This document shows positions 1 to 9,323 of a stretch of 64,000 bases of DNA, piece by piece; positions within the stretch are counted from its first letter, which is position 1, and each line of letters starts with the position of its first letter. The notes under the pieces are model-generated. The model was not told the DNA's origin and made no database searches. It saw only the letters and a list, made by a program, of their open reading frames with translations. The position numbers and the translations under genes are program-made. The stretch is from Cylicocyclus nassatus. Lineage: Eukaryota; Nematoda; Chromadorea; Rhabditida; Strongylidae. Location: positions 13,926,880 through 13,990,879 of the forward strand of contig CATQJL010000112.1 in NCBI GenBank assembly GCA_958299035.1, given 5' to 3'.

Positions 1-1970
1 GGCTAAAAGTCATGCCGTCTATGGGGTGGCTCGTATGCATCATGTGCAAGGATATGATCCCCTTTGTTAAAGAAAGTGTTTTTCCTCTGTCTGCAGAACC
101 CAACCTTTTTCTGACAACTTCTCCAAAAAAATTTTTTTTCTTCTGGACTATAAATGTTGATTATTATATGTTTGAACACTGTACTTTATATGCTATAAAT
201 AATTAAATATTGACTCAAAATAAGCACAAATCTAAGGCTGTGAACAAATTTTGCTGCCGCTCCTTCATGGCTTCAAATTCTTGCAAGACCTTACGCAAAG
301 AACGCAAAGAACTTTTCATCGTTCTTGAGAAAATGAAGGTAGTAGTTCAGTTTGCAAGAATGGGTAAAGAAACGAGTACAGCCGGTAGGCACCTTCTCCA
401 TAGACCTCTGTTCTCCAAGGCATACCATAGCGCATGCGAAAGAACTAGTGGTTTGGTGTGCGGCTTTCGATGGCGGCATTCATTCCTCAACCGTAGTAGA
501 AGTAATCACACCAATCTGAACACAGATCTGAGGCACCTGTGTTCTTACTGCACGATAAATAAAAATAATGATCAATGTGCAGTATTTATTCAGGAGAGTT
601 TTGACGCAGAGGGCATTTGCAAATTCATCAGACTATGCCGAGAATTGCTGAATCACTTCCTCAACTATAGTATAAGTATCGGTTTCCTCCCTATACTACA
701 GAGTCAATAATCAAATCATCAAGCCTATTCGTTCAAATAAACACTGAATATCACTATTTTACATCGCTCTTCAAGAGAAAAAACTTTCTCACTTTTGTTC
801 GATCATCTAGAAACAGAAGTTCAATTGATGTTTAGTTGGAACAACCTATTGTAACTAAGTATTTGGGCGGCGATTCAAAAGCAGTATGAGCGAATCATGT
901 CATCGGAAGCTAAAAACGGGAGACAACTGACTGAGGAACGTGAAGAAAGCCTACATTGCATTAGTTAATTAGGGCGTGACATCCATTAGTACTGGTTTTT
1001 GTGCAATTGGGAGCCTAATAAAGAGTAGCAACAGCACTCTCTGATCGCTGTATTACTACATGTTCCTTTTTTGGAAGGCGTACCCAGGCAGCCGCCTGCT
1101 ACCGCAGGCAACCGCTGGAGCTAGTCAACGTCCGGCTAAGCTACCGCGCGCTCTCGTCGTCCACAACCCTTCGCCGAGGTTTTCGCAGCCTCGCATCTCG
1201 CAAAATCGTGCAAAAACCCTCAGAGGTCGCACGGCTGCCACAAATCCTATATCGATCTATCGATCAAAATTGCAAAAAGTTTGTGTTATTTTAGTAAAAT
1301 GCAGTGGAAAAATATACAACAAGAAAAATAAAAATGAAACAATTAAATTATGCATAATATCAAATTAAGCGTATAATCAATGCAAAACTCAAAACAATAT
1401 TGGTGAGCAAAAAACTAGACATATTCGAATTCCTTCAATAAAAAAAACAAAACTCCATTTATGAATTAAATGCATAAAAATATAAAATGTTTGATTATTG
1501 CATAGTTTGCACAACTCGTCGCGACCTGCAGAGCACAAAGCAGAAAAATATATAGTGATGTGGAATGCCAATGGTACAAACACCAAAGTAGGTCATAGAG
1601 AAGGCCAAGTTTGCAAATGTCTAACACTCAGCTATCAATCCTCAATCGAAGCATTTTGCGTATGTAGAAAACTCGTCATCTTTTGAAGGAGATGTTTGTA
1701 TTTTCGCTTGTTACCGAGTTTTTACCTTTTTAAGATATAAATTTCTCAATCCCAGAATCCTGTTACGTACCACAAGTTAGCTCTACTCTTCAGCGTAATT
1801 CGTGAATTTCGCGACTCGAAATAAGTGAGCAGTAATTGTGTTTGTCCGAGGGTCGCGTACGTTCCGTTTTTCACTTACATATCTATAGCTTCCATAAATA
1901 CTTTCTTTACTGAAAATTCGAAATTTGGCAAAGACCATTTGGTGGCGTTGTGGTTGTAAAGATCTTATAA
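1..1970. other. No gene recognised (AT-rich flank)
   Basis: I find no recognisable protein domain, RNA gene or terminal inverted repeat here. The longest open frame (210-710, + strand, 166 codons) has no motif, low-complexity composition and no homologue that I recognise, so I treat it as chance. A short GC-rich patch at about 1,078-1,210 contains repeated CAGGC/CCGC motifs but no clear structure. Confidence 0.4.
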
Positions 1971-1977
1971 ATGAAGC

Positions 1978-2400
1978 TGAATGTCTGTTTGTCTGTATGT
2001 ATGTCTGTTTACTGTATGTCTGTACGTACGTTCCGAATAAAAATTTTTATTTTTGATCCGATCCGGACCAAGCTTGGCCATACATTTCGGGGCCGGGTGG
2101 GTGTCATAGGCTACTTTTCTTCATCGATCAATACCGATTTTATCGATTTTTTGCAAAGTTTGAGCTACGGGGCTAGGATTTGGCACAGGGGTAATCGAGC
2201 ATTCTGATTACGAATACAATATTAGTTTTTGAAATCGTCCATTACTTTTATCGATTTTTGGCAAAGTTCAAGGACGCCGCTGGGAGTTGGCACAATGGGG
2301 TAACTGAGCATGCTGATTACGAATGTAGTAACTGTTTGTAGAATATCATATACTTTGTTTGTTTTGGAACCTTGGATTAGAAAGTTGTAAGTTGGTACTT
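1978..2400 (+). repeat. Degenerate 108-bp minisatellite preceded by a TGTCTG-rich tract
   Basis: A TGTCTGTTTGTCTG-like tract (1,980-2,030) is followed by a degenerate tandem repeat. The phrase TCGATTTTTTGCAAAG at 2,143 recurs as TCGATTTTTGGCAAAG at 2,251, giving a period of 108. Each copy continues with a TTGGCACAGGGGTAA-like phrase and then TGATTACGAAT. A more diverged third copy follows to about 2,420. Related units occur in reverse orientation at about 29,340-29,640, so this is a dispersed, TE-borne minisatellite family. Confidence 0.6.
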
Positions 2401-2420
2401 GGTTGTGCTGATTAAAACGA

Positions 2421-3140
2421 AATAATCTTTATTTCTCATCTCAATCCTGCATCAATATATTGCTTCTGTCATCTGGGACTGGATTTTGGTAAGGGATAAG
2501 CGAGTGCGCTAATTACAAAACAGCCTTGCAAAAATAATTCAAGTGCTTATGCCATGATCAAACATATTGAAAGAGTACACTTACCATTTCTATAAAATTT
2601 CAATAATTTCAAATTTTTGGCGAGGTTTGAACTATTCTGAAAAAAGTTTTATCTGTAGAACACTCTCTTAGACCTCAATTTCTAATCGAGCTAGACTAAA
2701 TTGCTGATTTTATTGCGTGCACACATTCTAGATGTGGGTACGTAAACATACCACAAATATTTTCAGAAAATAACCTTATTCCAGGGTTTTTTTAAATTTA
2801 TTGAGAGAAAATCATGATGACGTCTTGAAATGAGAAGGGAAAAATATTTGAGTAGCCCGCTGGATTGGCCACTAAAAATTAGCACATACGTGATTTTGAC
2901 GCATGGTCCCAGGTTGTCTCTGAAACAAGATACGCATATAATAAGCATTTTCGATTTTCCTCTGAAATTTTCCGTTTCACCGAGTATTGATATATCCGTT
3001 CGCTTCCGACGGGTAAACCGTGGTTCCACCCCGAGTGAGGTGTTGAGCCAGTGGTTCGATTTTCAACAACCGATGGTTGTCCTCGCCAAAGGCGACCGTC
3101 CGGCGTGAGGCAACCATCAAAAATAACTGGAGCCGCGGCG
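2421..3140. other. No gene recognised (upstream flank of the Helitron)
   Basis: Mostly AT-rich sequence becoming GC-richer after about 2,990. Overlapping short frames on both strands around 2,977-3,340 carry no known domain. The region may include the 5' terminus of the Helitron, but I could not identify the 5' TC end. Confidence 0.35.
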
Positions 3141-3167
3141 CCTTATATAGCCTCGCCCTATATACTC
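3141..3167 (+). promoter_or_regulatory. Possible TATA elements upstream of the Helitron gene
   Basis: Two TATATA-type motifs (CTTATATAG at 3,142 and CTATATACT at about 3,158) lie in a GC-rich context about 480 bp upstream of the Helitron start codon. They could be core promoter elements of the transposon. This is inferred from motif and position only. Confidence 0.2.
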
Positions 3168-3481
3168 CTCCAGATGAGCAGGGCAAGGAGCTGTTCAATT
3201 CGTGTGGTCAAACATAGACTTTCCATACAAAATCTATCCGCCCTTCCGAGTTGGTGTGACCAATCACGGCCGGCCCCGCCCCTTTTCGAGGTGTATTCAA
3301 GGAGGCCGATTTCGGCATTTTCGGTCACTCACCTCTGCTAGCCGGCGGCCACTGAAGCATTGAGAGCTCTGAATACCAAGCGAGGCAAAGAATTAAGGGA
3401 CCTGAGGACCTGATAAAAGACCAAGGATCTGAGGACCAAGCATTAAAGCCTAAACGCTCTTTCTTTTTCAAGTGCCGAAAG

Positions 3482-3600
3482 GCCAACAGGCTCTATCTCG
3501 AGTACAGAGAAGCCAGCAGGCTCTACCTCAAGTAACGAGAAGCCACAGGCTTTATTTAGAGTACCGAGAAGCCTAAAGGCTCCACATATCTCGGGTATCA
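3482..3600 (+). repeat. 30-bp minisatellite in the Helitron leader
   Basis: Four head-to-tail copies of a 29-30 bp unit start at 3,482, 3,512, 3,542 and 3,571. Each opens with GCC(A)ACAGGCTCTA-like sequence and ends near GAGTACCGAGAA. The array lies directly before the Helitron ATG at 3,640, so it would be part of the 5' leader of that transcript. Confidence 0.6.
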
Positions 3601-4358
3601 GGAATTTTAGAGCCTAAAAAAGTTTTCATATAGCACAGGATGCCGCCGAAAAAGCGTGCATCTATCAGAAGAGTTGATCCCAAGGTTAAAAGGTCAGGGA
3701 TCAAAGAAAGGCTGAGGCCCCTGAACAGCGCGAGGAACGACTAGAAGGCATTCGTAATAGCCGAGGCGAGAGTAGAGCAAACGCCTGAACCGTGAAGCAA
3801 GTCTCTCGCAAACTCGCCGGCGGGTTGCTGCTCTGAGAGCCTCAGAGTCACAAGAAAATCGTGATTCTCGTCTTGAACAGATGCGATCGAGAAACGCTGA
3901 AGCCAGATCTCAGGAGACGGCCGAACTGCGCCAGTCTCGATTCGACAGCAGTCGAATGAGAACTGAGGCTTCACGAAGAGCGGAAGCTGGTGCAGCGCAT
4001 TCAGTAAGGCTCGAATGTGATCGTGCTTGATATGTCCACGCTTGACAGATAACTAGGGGTAGATTCACCTCACGGCATTACACTATGACAGGTCGACTAC
4101 TCGACCCATTCGAAGGTATCAACCGGAAAGATGAATGTCATATATGGCAAGTGTCAAGCCAAGAAGTTCAAAGCCGAACCTCCCGGCATATGCTGTTCCA
4201 GCGGCAAAGCTGATTTTCCGCCTATCATGAGCCGCCTGAGCCGCTTCGTTCATACATGTCCGGCACGAGTGCCGTGACCAAGCATTTCTTGCAGAACATC
4301 AGGAAGTACGCGTGCTTCCAGTGACGGTCACCATGCCTAACGTCGGGAACAGGGCTTC

Positions 4359-5054
4359 ATGCCAACGTTTAAGGTGGAGGGACAGGTCTATCATAGAGTT
4401 GGATCCCTCCTTCCTTATGGCGATAATAGTTCCAAGTTCTTGCAGCTGCACTTCGTCTGCGACGAGCAGCTGCAAGCGGATCAACGTTGCGGCATCATCA
4501 GTGACACAAGGTCGGACGTCGTGCTAGAGCTGCAAAGAATGCTGCATCAGCACAACGATCTGGTGAAGGGCTTCAAGACCAACCTAGACCAAATGCCTAC
4601 AGACGAGTATAAGGTCGTTATCCGTGCTGACAGGAGGCCTGCTGGTCAGCATGAACGACGCCTCAACGCTCCGTCTGTAAGCGAAATTGCGGTGGTCTCG
4701 GTTGGCGAAGACGACTGCGACGGACGTGGCATTGTCATCCAAAAACGTTGCGAAACGTTGCAGCGCATCTCTGAAACCCATAGGTCGTACGATGCCTTGC
4801 AATACCCACTCATGTTCTCGGATGGAGTAGACGGGTATCACTTCGAACTATGGCAGAGAAATCCTAGCACTGGTGCCCCTGCCAATAAGAGGGTATCGGC
4901 TATAGATTTCTGTGCGCATCGAATAATGATAAGGTCCACGTCTTTCTACCACGTCGTGAAATGTCGCCAACTATTTCATCAGTTCATAGTGGTCATTACG
5001 CCAAGATTGAAAGTGAACACCTCCTCTTCATTCGACGCAATCAGCGAAAGCTGA
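4359..5054 (+). pseudogene. Helitron helicase-like N-terminal domain fragment
   Basis: A 231-codon frame carrying the block found before the Rep domain in animal Helitrons: FKVEGQVYHRVGSLLP near the start, ADRRPAGQHERRLNAP near residues 90-106, and ETHRSYDALQYPLMF then DGYHFELW near residues 140-165. About 6 aa of the conserved continuation (YAKIESEHLLFIRRNQRKL) lies in the next frame from 4,990 to 5,050, so the frame is shifted at about 4,985. The start codon is simply the first ATG after an upstream frameshift and not a real start. Confidence 0.8.
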
Positions 5055-5294
5055 TGCACGCCACATGCACGAGTACACTCAGGAAGCAATGGCCTACGTT
5101 AGACCGTACGGGCGTCCTGATCTATTCATCAAGTTCAAGCGCAACCCGGCGTAGACCGAAATTGCGGAAGAGCTCTTCCCTGGTGAAGCGCTTTCTGACC
5201 GCCACGACATCAAGGCGAGAGTCTTCAAACAGAAGCTCACGAAGCTTATAGACGTCCTAACGAAGAGCCACGTCTGCGGAGACACTCGCGCTGG

Positions 5295-5948
5295 ATGTAC
5301 ACCGTGGAATGGCAGAAACGCGGTCTTCCGCATGCCCACATTTTAGTGTGGCTCAAGGAGAAAGCGCTCAGATCAGATCAACAACATCATCTCGGCGAAG
5401 CTTCCCAGTCGAATAGAAGAAGACTTTCTTCTATTCGATATTGTCCTCAAAAACATGATCCATGGGCCATGCGGACCACTAAATCCGAAGCCGCCTTGCA
5501 TGAAGGACCACACATGCACCAAAAGGTATCCTCGGCAGCTGATCAGCGAATCCCAAACGGGACTGATGGCTATCCTCTGTACAGAAGGCGAAAGTCTGAT
5601 GATGGAGGACACACCGCCGTCATTCAAGTGAAAGTGGACCATCAGACCGTAGACGTCTTGGTGGACAACAGCTGGGTTGTGCCATACAATCCCTTGCTCT
5701 CGAAAATGTTTCGAGCACGTATCAATGTGGAGTACTGTAATTTGGTGAAGTCAATTAAGTACATCCGCAAATATGTGAACAAGGAAAGTGACATGGCAAC
5801 GATCGGCCTCGAGTATGCCATTGCACCGTTTGATGAGATCGAACGATATCAAACGGGCAAGTACATAAGCAGCAACGAGATAGTTTGGCGTATCATGGGT
5901 TTCAGGATACAAGAACATTACCCACCTGTCATCTACATCTCCATCTAG
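5295..5948 (+). pseudogene. Helitron HUH Rep domain fragment
   Basis: This 217-codon frame holds the catalytic Rep region. GLPHAHIL at residues 10-17 is the HUH metal-binding motif. YIRKYVNK at residues 156-163 supplies the two catalytic tyrosines (Y156 and Y160) of the Y2-type initiator, which nick and rejoin one DNA strand during rolling-circle transposition. Between them are the family phrases VDNSWVVPYNPLLSK and INVEYCN. The frame ends near NEIVWRIMGF, and the expected continuation (LENGQRVHFTADNA) is in another frame at 5,948-5,985. The catalytic residues are kept but the flanking frames are broken. Confidence 0.85.
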
Positions 5949-6212
5949 AGAATGGACAACGCGTCCACTTCACGGCTGATAATGCGCGGCAAAGAGCTGC
6001 GCAACCACCTTAAACAACTTTGATGACATTCTACCTTCTGTGCCAACATGATGCGTTTGCACGGACTTTGCATACTCAGAAGTTTTACGATATTATACTT
6101 GGAACTAGTCAACCAAGAAGTGGGCCAGAAGAAAGCAAGGTGCCGAAGTTTCCGGATATGACGTTAGAGAGGATGTGTCGCGTGTCTACATTGTACACCC
6201 TAACCAAGCCGA

Positions 6213-6799
6213 ATGCTTCTACTCAGATTGTTGCTTTACACAATTCGAGGACTCACGTCATTCGCAGTATTGAGGACCATCGATGGAGAGGTTTGTGAAA
6301 CCTACAGAGAAGCATGTCAAAGACTTGGCTTGCTTGAAGATGAACAGCAATGGGACAGAACTCTCCCAGAAGCAGCTATGAAGTTTCGCTGCTCAACTGC
6401 GAGGTCTCTTCGGCATCATCTTGACAGCCTGTCAACCGTCAAATCCTCAAATCCTCGAGCACTCTGGGAGAAGTACAAAGAGGCTCTGAGTGAAGACGTA
6501 CTCAGGGAATGTCGCAGAGTGGCACCCTCTTCCCAGATATCCAACCGAGCTTGATACTACTTGAGGATACGTGCGTGTCGATGACAGGCCAAAACCTCAG
6601 AGACCTCGGTTTGTCGTCACCAATACGCGGAGATGACCAGGCACTTGAGAGTGATTTTCTCCGAGCGAGGTCCTATGATGCCGATCAGCTGACCACAATT
6701 GTAGAGTCCAACAGACCTCTTCTTACAGAGGATCAAGAGTTATTTACCGTGCTGCTCTGGACACGATTTCCAGTGGCAAGAGTGGGCTGCTCTTTCTAG
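6213..6799 (+). pseudogene. Helitron linker between Rep and helicase
   Basis: Two overlapping frames (6,213-6,554 and 6,509-6,799) carry conserved linker motifs: TYREACQRLGLLEDEQQWDR in the first and LILLEDTCVSMTGQNLRDLG in the second, followed by EDQELFTVLL just before the helicase. The change of frame at about 6,510-6,550 is a frameshift in a once continuous protein. Upstream, YTLTKPNAS (6,205-6,235) is the remnant of the YTVHPNQAECFYLRLLL-type block. Confidence 0.7.
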
Positions 6800-7250
6800 A
6801 CGCTCCGGGTGGAACAGGAAAACCGTTTCTCATCAATCTCTTACTTGCCGAGTTTCGCCACTGCTAGTGCATTCCAAGGAGGAATCGCACTAGCACTGGC
6901 ATCTACCGTGATTGCCTCAACACTGCTAGTAGGAGGCCAAACTGCTCATTCAGCCTTCAAACTTCCTCTGGATATTGCTCATGTAGAGCACCCATTGTGC
7001 GGGTTAAGCAAAGGCACAGGGAAAGCCAAGGTGCTACAAGAAACCAAACTCGTAATTTGGGACGAAGCACCATGGCGCATAAGAAGCCTAGAAGCCCTTG
7101 ACAACACACTACGGGACATACGAGGAAGCAACAGGCTAATGGGTGGGGCCGTCGTGTTACTGGCAGGCGACTTTGTCAAACTCTGCCAGTGATACCGCGA
7201 TCGATTCCAGCAGATAAGCTGGACGCTTGCCTCAAAGCTCAATGCTTAGA
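6790..7250 (+). pseudogene. Helitron Pif1-type helicase domain, N-terminal part
   Basis: The Walker A loop is visible at 6,799-6,831 as DAPGGTGKPF. The residue after the catalytic Lys is Pro in place of the usual Thr/Ser, so nucleotide binding would be damaged. A frameshift follows. GIALALASTVIASTLLVGGQ and TAHSAFKLPL come next (6,880-6,975), and the Walker B motif is VIWDEAP (about 7,055-7,075). MGGAVVLLAGDF ends the open stretch, with QTLPVIPRSIPADKLDACL in the next frame. All are diagnostic of the Helitron helicase, which would unwind DNA during strand transfer. Confidence 0.82.
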
Positions 7251-7431
7251 TTCTAAACAGCCTACCTGGACCGGTGTCAACGTACATCCGTTGATACGAT
7301 GGTTCATGAACAGGCTGTACTTCCCCAAGGTTCTTGAATTCACTCGAGCCCAATAGAATACCACCTCACAGACTTGATCTGAAAGTTAGTTTGCCAATCA
7401 TACTCCTTCGTAGCTTCAACGCACCGAAGAT

Positions 7432-7783
7432 GTGCAATGGCACAAGGCTTTGCTTCAGGGATCTCATGCAGACGTCATAGTAGCGACCATATTGGCGGGG
7501 AAGCTCAAAGGCGAAGTCGTTCATATCCCACGACTCCTTTTGGTCCCCTCCGGTATGCCCTTTGACTTCAGGCGAGTGCAGTTTCCGGTCAGGCCTGCAC
7601 TCGCTATGAGGTTTAACAAAGCGCAAGGACAGTCTCTGCGAGCAGTAGGAGTAGACCTGAAAACTCCCTGTTTTCCGCATGGTCAGCTGTACGTAGCGTG
7701 TGCGAGGGTCGGAAATCCGGCGAACCTGCACTTATATGCGCCCGAAGGGATCACAGCTAAAACGTAGTGTATCCCAGGGCGCT
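7432..7783 (+). pseudogene. Helitron Pif1-type helicase domain, C-terminal part
   Basis: A 111-codon frame from 7,432 carries the C-terminal helicase motifs IVATILAGKLKGEVVHIPR, PFDFRRVQFPVRPALAM and the motif V/VI block FNKAQGQSL...HGQLYVACARVG. The frame ends at 7,767 with GITAKT. A shift of one base gives VVYPRALT and a stop at 7,783, the normal end of these proteins. A short segment between 7,255 and 7,430 holds LIRWFMNRLYFPK-like remnants and then appears deleted. Confidence 0.82.
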
Positions 7784-7966
7784 AACGTAATTGCATGTGT
7801 AGTATAGTACAGTATTTATTTTTTTGCACGCTATTCTATCGGAAAGGCCAAAATAATTGAAAAATACAAACAAAAAAATGGCAAAACAAAAACCCAAAAA
7901 AACTGGCGGCCAGCGGGGCAGGCGGGTGGGACAAACAAGGAGCTGAAGATCCAATCGAGCTTCCTT

Positions 7967-8040
7967 CCTTACTGATGAGTTCCGGCTAAAGCCTAGAACC
8001 TATTTAGCCAAACCGTCTAAGGATAGGAAAGAAAAGGGTA
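7967..8040 (+). ncRNA. Hammerhead-ribozyme-like motif, diverged copy
   Basis: Read on the + strand: CCTTA, CTGATGA, GTTCC, a hairpin GGCTAAA (7,984) / TTTAGCC (8,003), AAACCGTC, TAAGG, ATA, GGAAA, GAAAAGGG. CCTTA/TAAGG can form stem I around the CTGATGA core, with GTC before TAAGG as the cleavage triplet. GTTCC/GGAAA gives four of five pairs. The same blocks in the same order occur in the 3' tails of both Penelope copies. Stem III pairing is weak here, so this copy is probably degenerate. Activity is unproven. Confidence 0.4.
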
Positions 8041-8043
8041 AAA

Positions 8044-8095
8044 CTGAAGACGAAGTTTGTATTCCTCTTTTTGAGGAATACAACTTCGTCTTCAG
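8044..8095. repeat. Near-perfect 23-bp-stem hairpin
   Basis: The arm CTGAAGACGAAGTT(T)GTATT followed by CCTC is mirrored by GAGGAATACAACTTCGTCTT then CAG, around a short T loop. There is one unpaired T in the left arm. It directly follows the hammerhead-like motif and precedes the LINE fragment. It may be a transposon end or a transcription-stop structure. Confidence 0.75.
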
Positions 8096-8152
8096 GAGGG
8101 ATGCCGGGTGGATGGGATGCCGGGTGAAGCCGGATATGTCAGCTAGTATTGC

Positions 8153-8555
8153 AGCTATGTGTGGAATCCTACTTTGAAGAAAGATGTCGAAAAGATTGAG
8201 AGAATTCAAAAATTTCTTGCGAAGTTCCTTTTTTTATCGTGCCTTCCTTATTCCTGACTATCCTCTCTCCCTTCCAGACTATACGCGAATACGTACACTA
8301 GGTCTGTAGACCTTTTTCTGCAAAATATTTTTAGCGGATATTCTAATGGTTTTCAAGGTACTGCGAGCCGAGGTAAGTTTGAAATCCACCAAATACTGGA
8401 CTCTTCGACCTGTTAGTGAACGCAAGGCTTCGTTCAATTTGACTATTTCTAGGCTTGGGCGGAATAATATCTCGTCGCAACGTAACAACTTCTCTTATCA
8501 AATTGCATCGATTCTGAACAAGCTTCAGCCGCCATTTTTTCTTTTAACTCGATAA
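8153..8555 (+). pseudogene. LINE (CR1/jockey-like) reverse transcriptase C-terminal fragment
   Basis: Translation in broken frames gives YVWNPTLKKDVEKIERIQKF, then a PDYPLSLPDY-like block, then VFKVLRAEVSLKSTKYWTLR. These align by eye with the C-terminal part of the LINE-1 reverse transcriptase at 25,543-26,427 (SQVWSPNLKKDVVTLERVQ, PYSLPSYRDR, AFQILRLETKLSPSKFWVWR). Only the region after the catalytic domain is present, as expected for a 5'-truncated insertion. Frameshifts make it non-functional. Confidence 0.65.
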
Positions 8556-8733
8556 TAAGCTGTTTAGTTGTTGGGAGTAGAGAACATTCTATGATGCTTT
8601 CTTTCAACAATTTTGGCTTAATCATCGTTGGATCTCTGGCATGACATGCTGCTAGCAGGCTACACATGGGACCCACCCCAATAGCCGGTAGACACGAGGA
8701 TGCTTATACCCGGAGTTCCACCTTTACTTTTAA

Positions 8734-9319
8734 CACGTTGACGACGAGCCATTTTTTGAAGGTCTGTCCCTGTGGACGAACCGTCTCCCCGCACTTTCAC
8801 AGCTGGCTGCATGTATGTATGCATGCGTCTATGCGTGAGATACAAAAATGCAGGTGGGCGGGGCGGTTCCGCCCACTTTTGGCAAGCCCCGCCCACTTTT
8901 CAAAAATGCTGGAAATTGCCCAAAATCAATGAATTCTTGCAAATTCCGGCATTTTTGAAAAGTGGGCGGGGCTTGCCAATTAGGGGGTGGAGCTTGCCAC
9001 TTAGGAGGCGGAGCTTGCCTGAAGGTGCGCGGAGCCTGGCTGAAAGTTGTTTGAAGTCTTTGCGTTCATTTATGGCTTCATCCATGCTTTTTATGAACAA
9101 AAATTTCTCTTGTGGGAGGCATAGGAGTGGGCGGAGTTTGCCAAAAGAGGCGGAGCTAATATATGAAGTATATCTGAGCCTATGTTGATTATATGAACAA
9201 AAACTAAGAGGATTGGACAGATAGTATTGAAATTAAGGCCGCCGCGCACCATTGCGCGGCGTCGTCCACAGGGACAGACCGCCTGCCGCGCACGATTGCG
9301 CGGCACTGTCGTCAACGTG
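8734..9319. mobile_element. piggyBac-type MITE
   Basis: The element is 586 bp with inverted ends CACGTTGACGAC and is flanked by TTAA on both sides (8,730-8,733 and 9,320-9,323), the target site of the piggyBac superfamily. The arms share further inverted sequence (GGTCTGTCCCTGTGGACGA). The right arm has two small GC palindromes (CCGCGCAATGGTGCGCGGC type). There is no transposase, so it is non-autonomous. The flanking sequence joins continuously across one TTAA when the element is ignored. Confidence 0.75.
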
Positions 9320-9323
9320 TTAA

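Larger units (their letters stand above)
3640..7783 (+). pseudogene. Helitron Rep-helicase (RepHel) pseudogene, whole span
   Basis: This is the decayed coding region of an autonomous rolling-circle transposon. The intact family protein (about 1,300-1,500 aa) joins an HUH replication initiator to a Pif1-type helicase. Read in frame jumps, the order is complete: an N-terminal charged repeat region with APEQRE, SQENRDSRLEQMR and SQETAELRQSR motifs (3,640-4,020); a Cys-containing segment ending PPGICCSSGK (about 4,130-4,210); the Helitron-like N-domain (4,359-5,054); the HUH Rep domain (about 5,295-5,948); a linker (6,213-6,800); helicase motifs (6,790-7,250); and the C-terminal Pif1 part (7,432-7,783). 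At least six frameshifts or stops break it, including TAG at about 3,740, TGA after 3,785 and one near 7,765 after which VVYPRALT would complete the usual C-terminus. There are no introns. It is non-functional, but family assignment is secure. Confidence 0.88.
7784..8130 (+). other. 3' region after the Helitron gene, with hammerhead-like motif and hairpin
   Basis: This non-coding stretch follows the Helitron stop. It holds a C/G-rich run (CTGGCGGCCAGCGGGGCAGG, 7,901-7,920), the hammerhead-like motif (7,967-8,040) and a strong hairpin (8,044-8,095). Whether it is the Helitron 3' end or a separate small element cannot be settled here. A Helitron would normally end in a short GC-rich hairpin then CTRR, which I could not place with confidence. 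Confidence 0.4.

Noticed and set aside
210..710. 166-codon + strand frame near the window start
   Set aside because: No domain, no codon signal, overlapping antisense frame of similar quality and no splice or start context. Treated as chance.
3741..3974. Minus-strand frame over the Helitron N-terminal repeats
   Set aside because: Shadow of the + strand Helitron repeats, which match the family in several short blocks.
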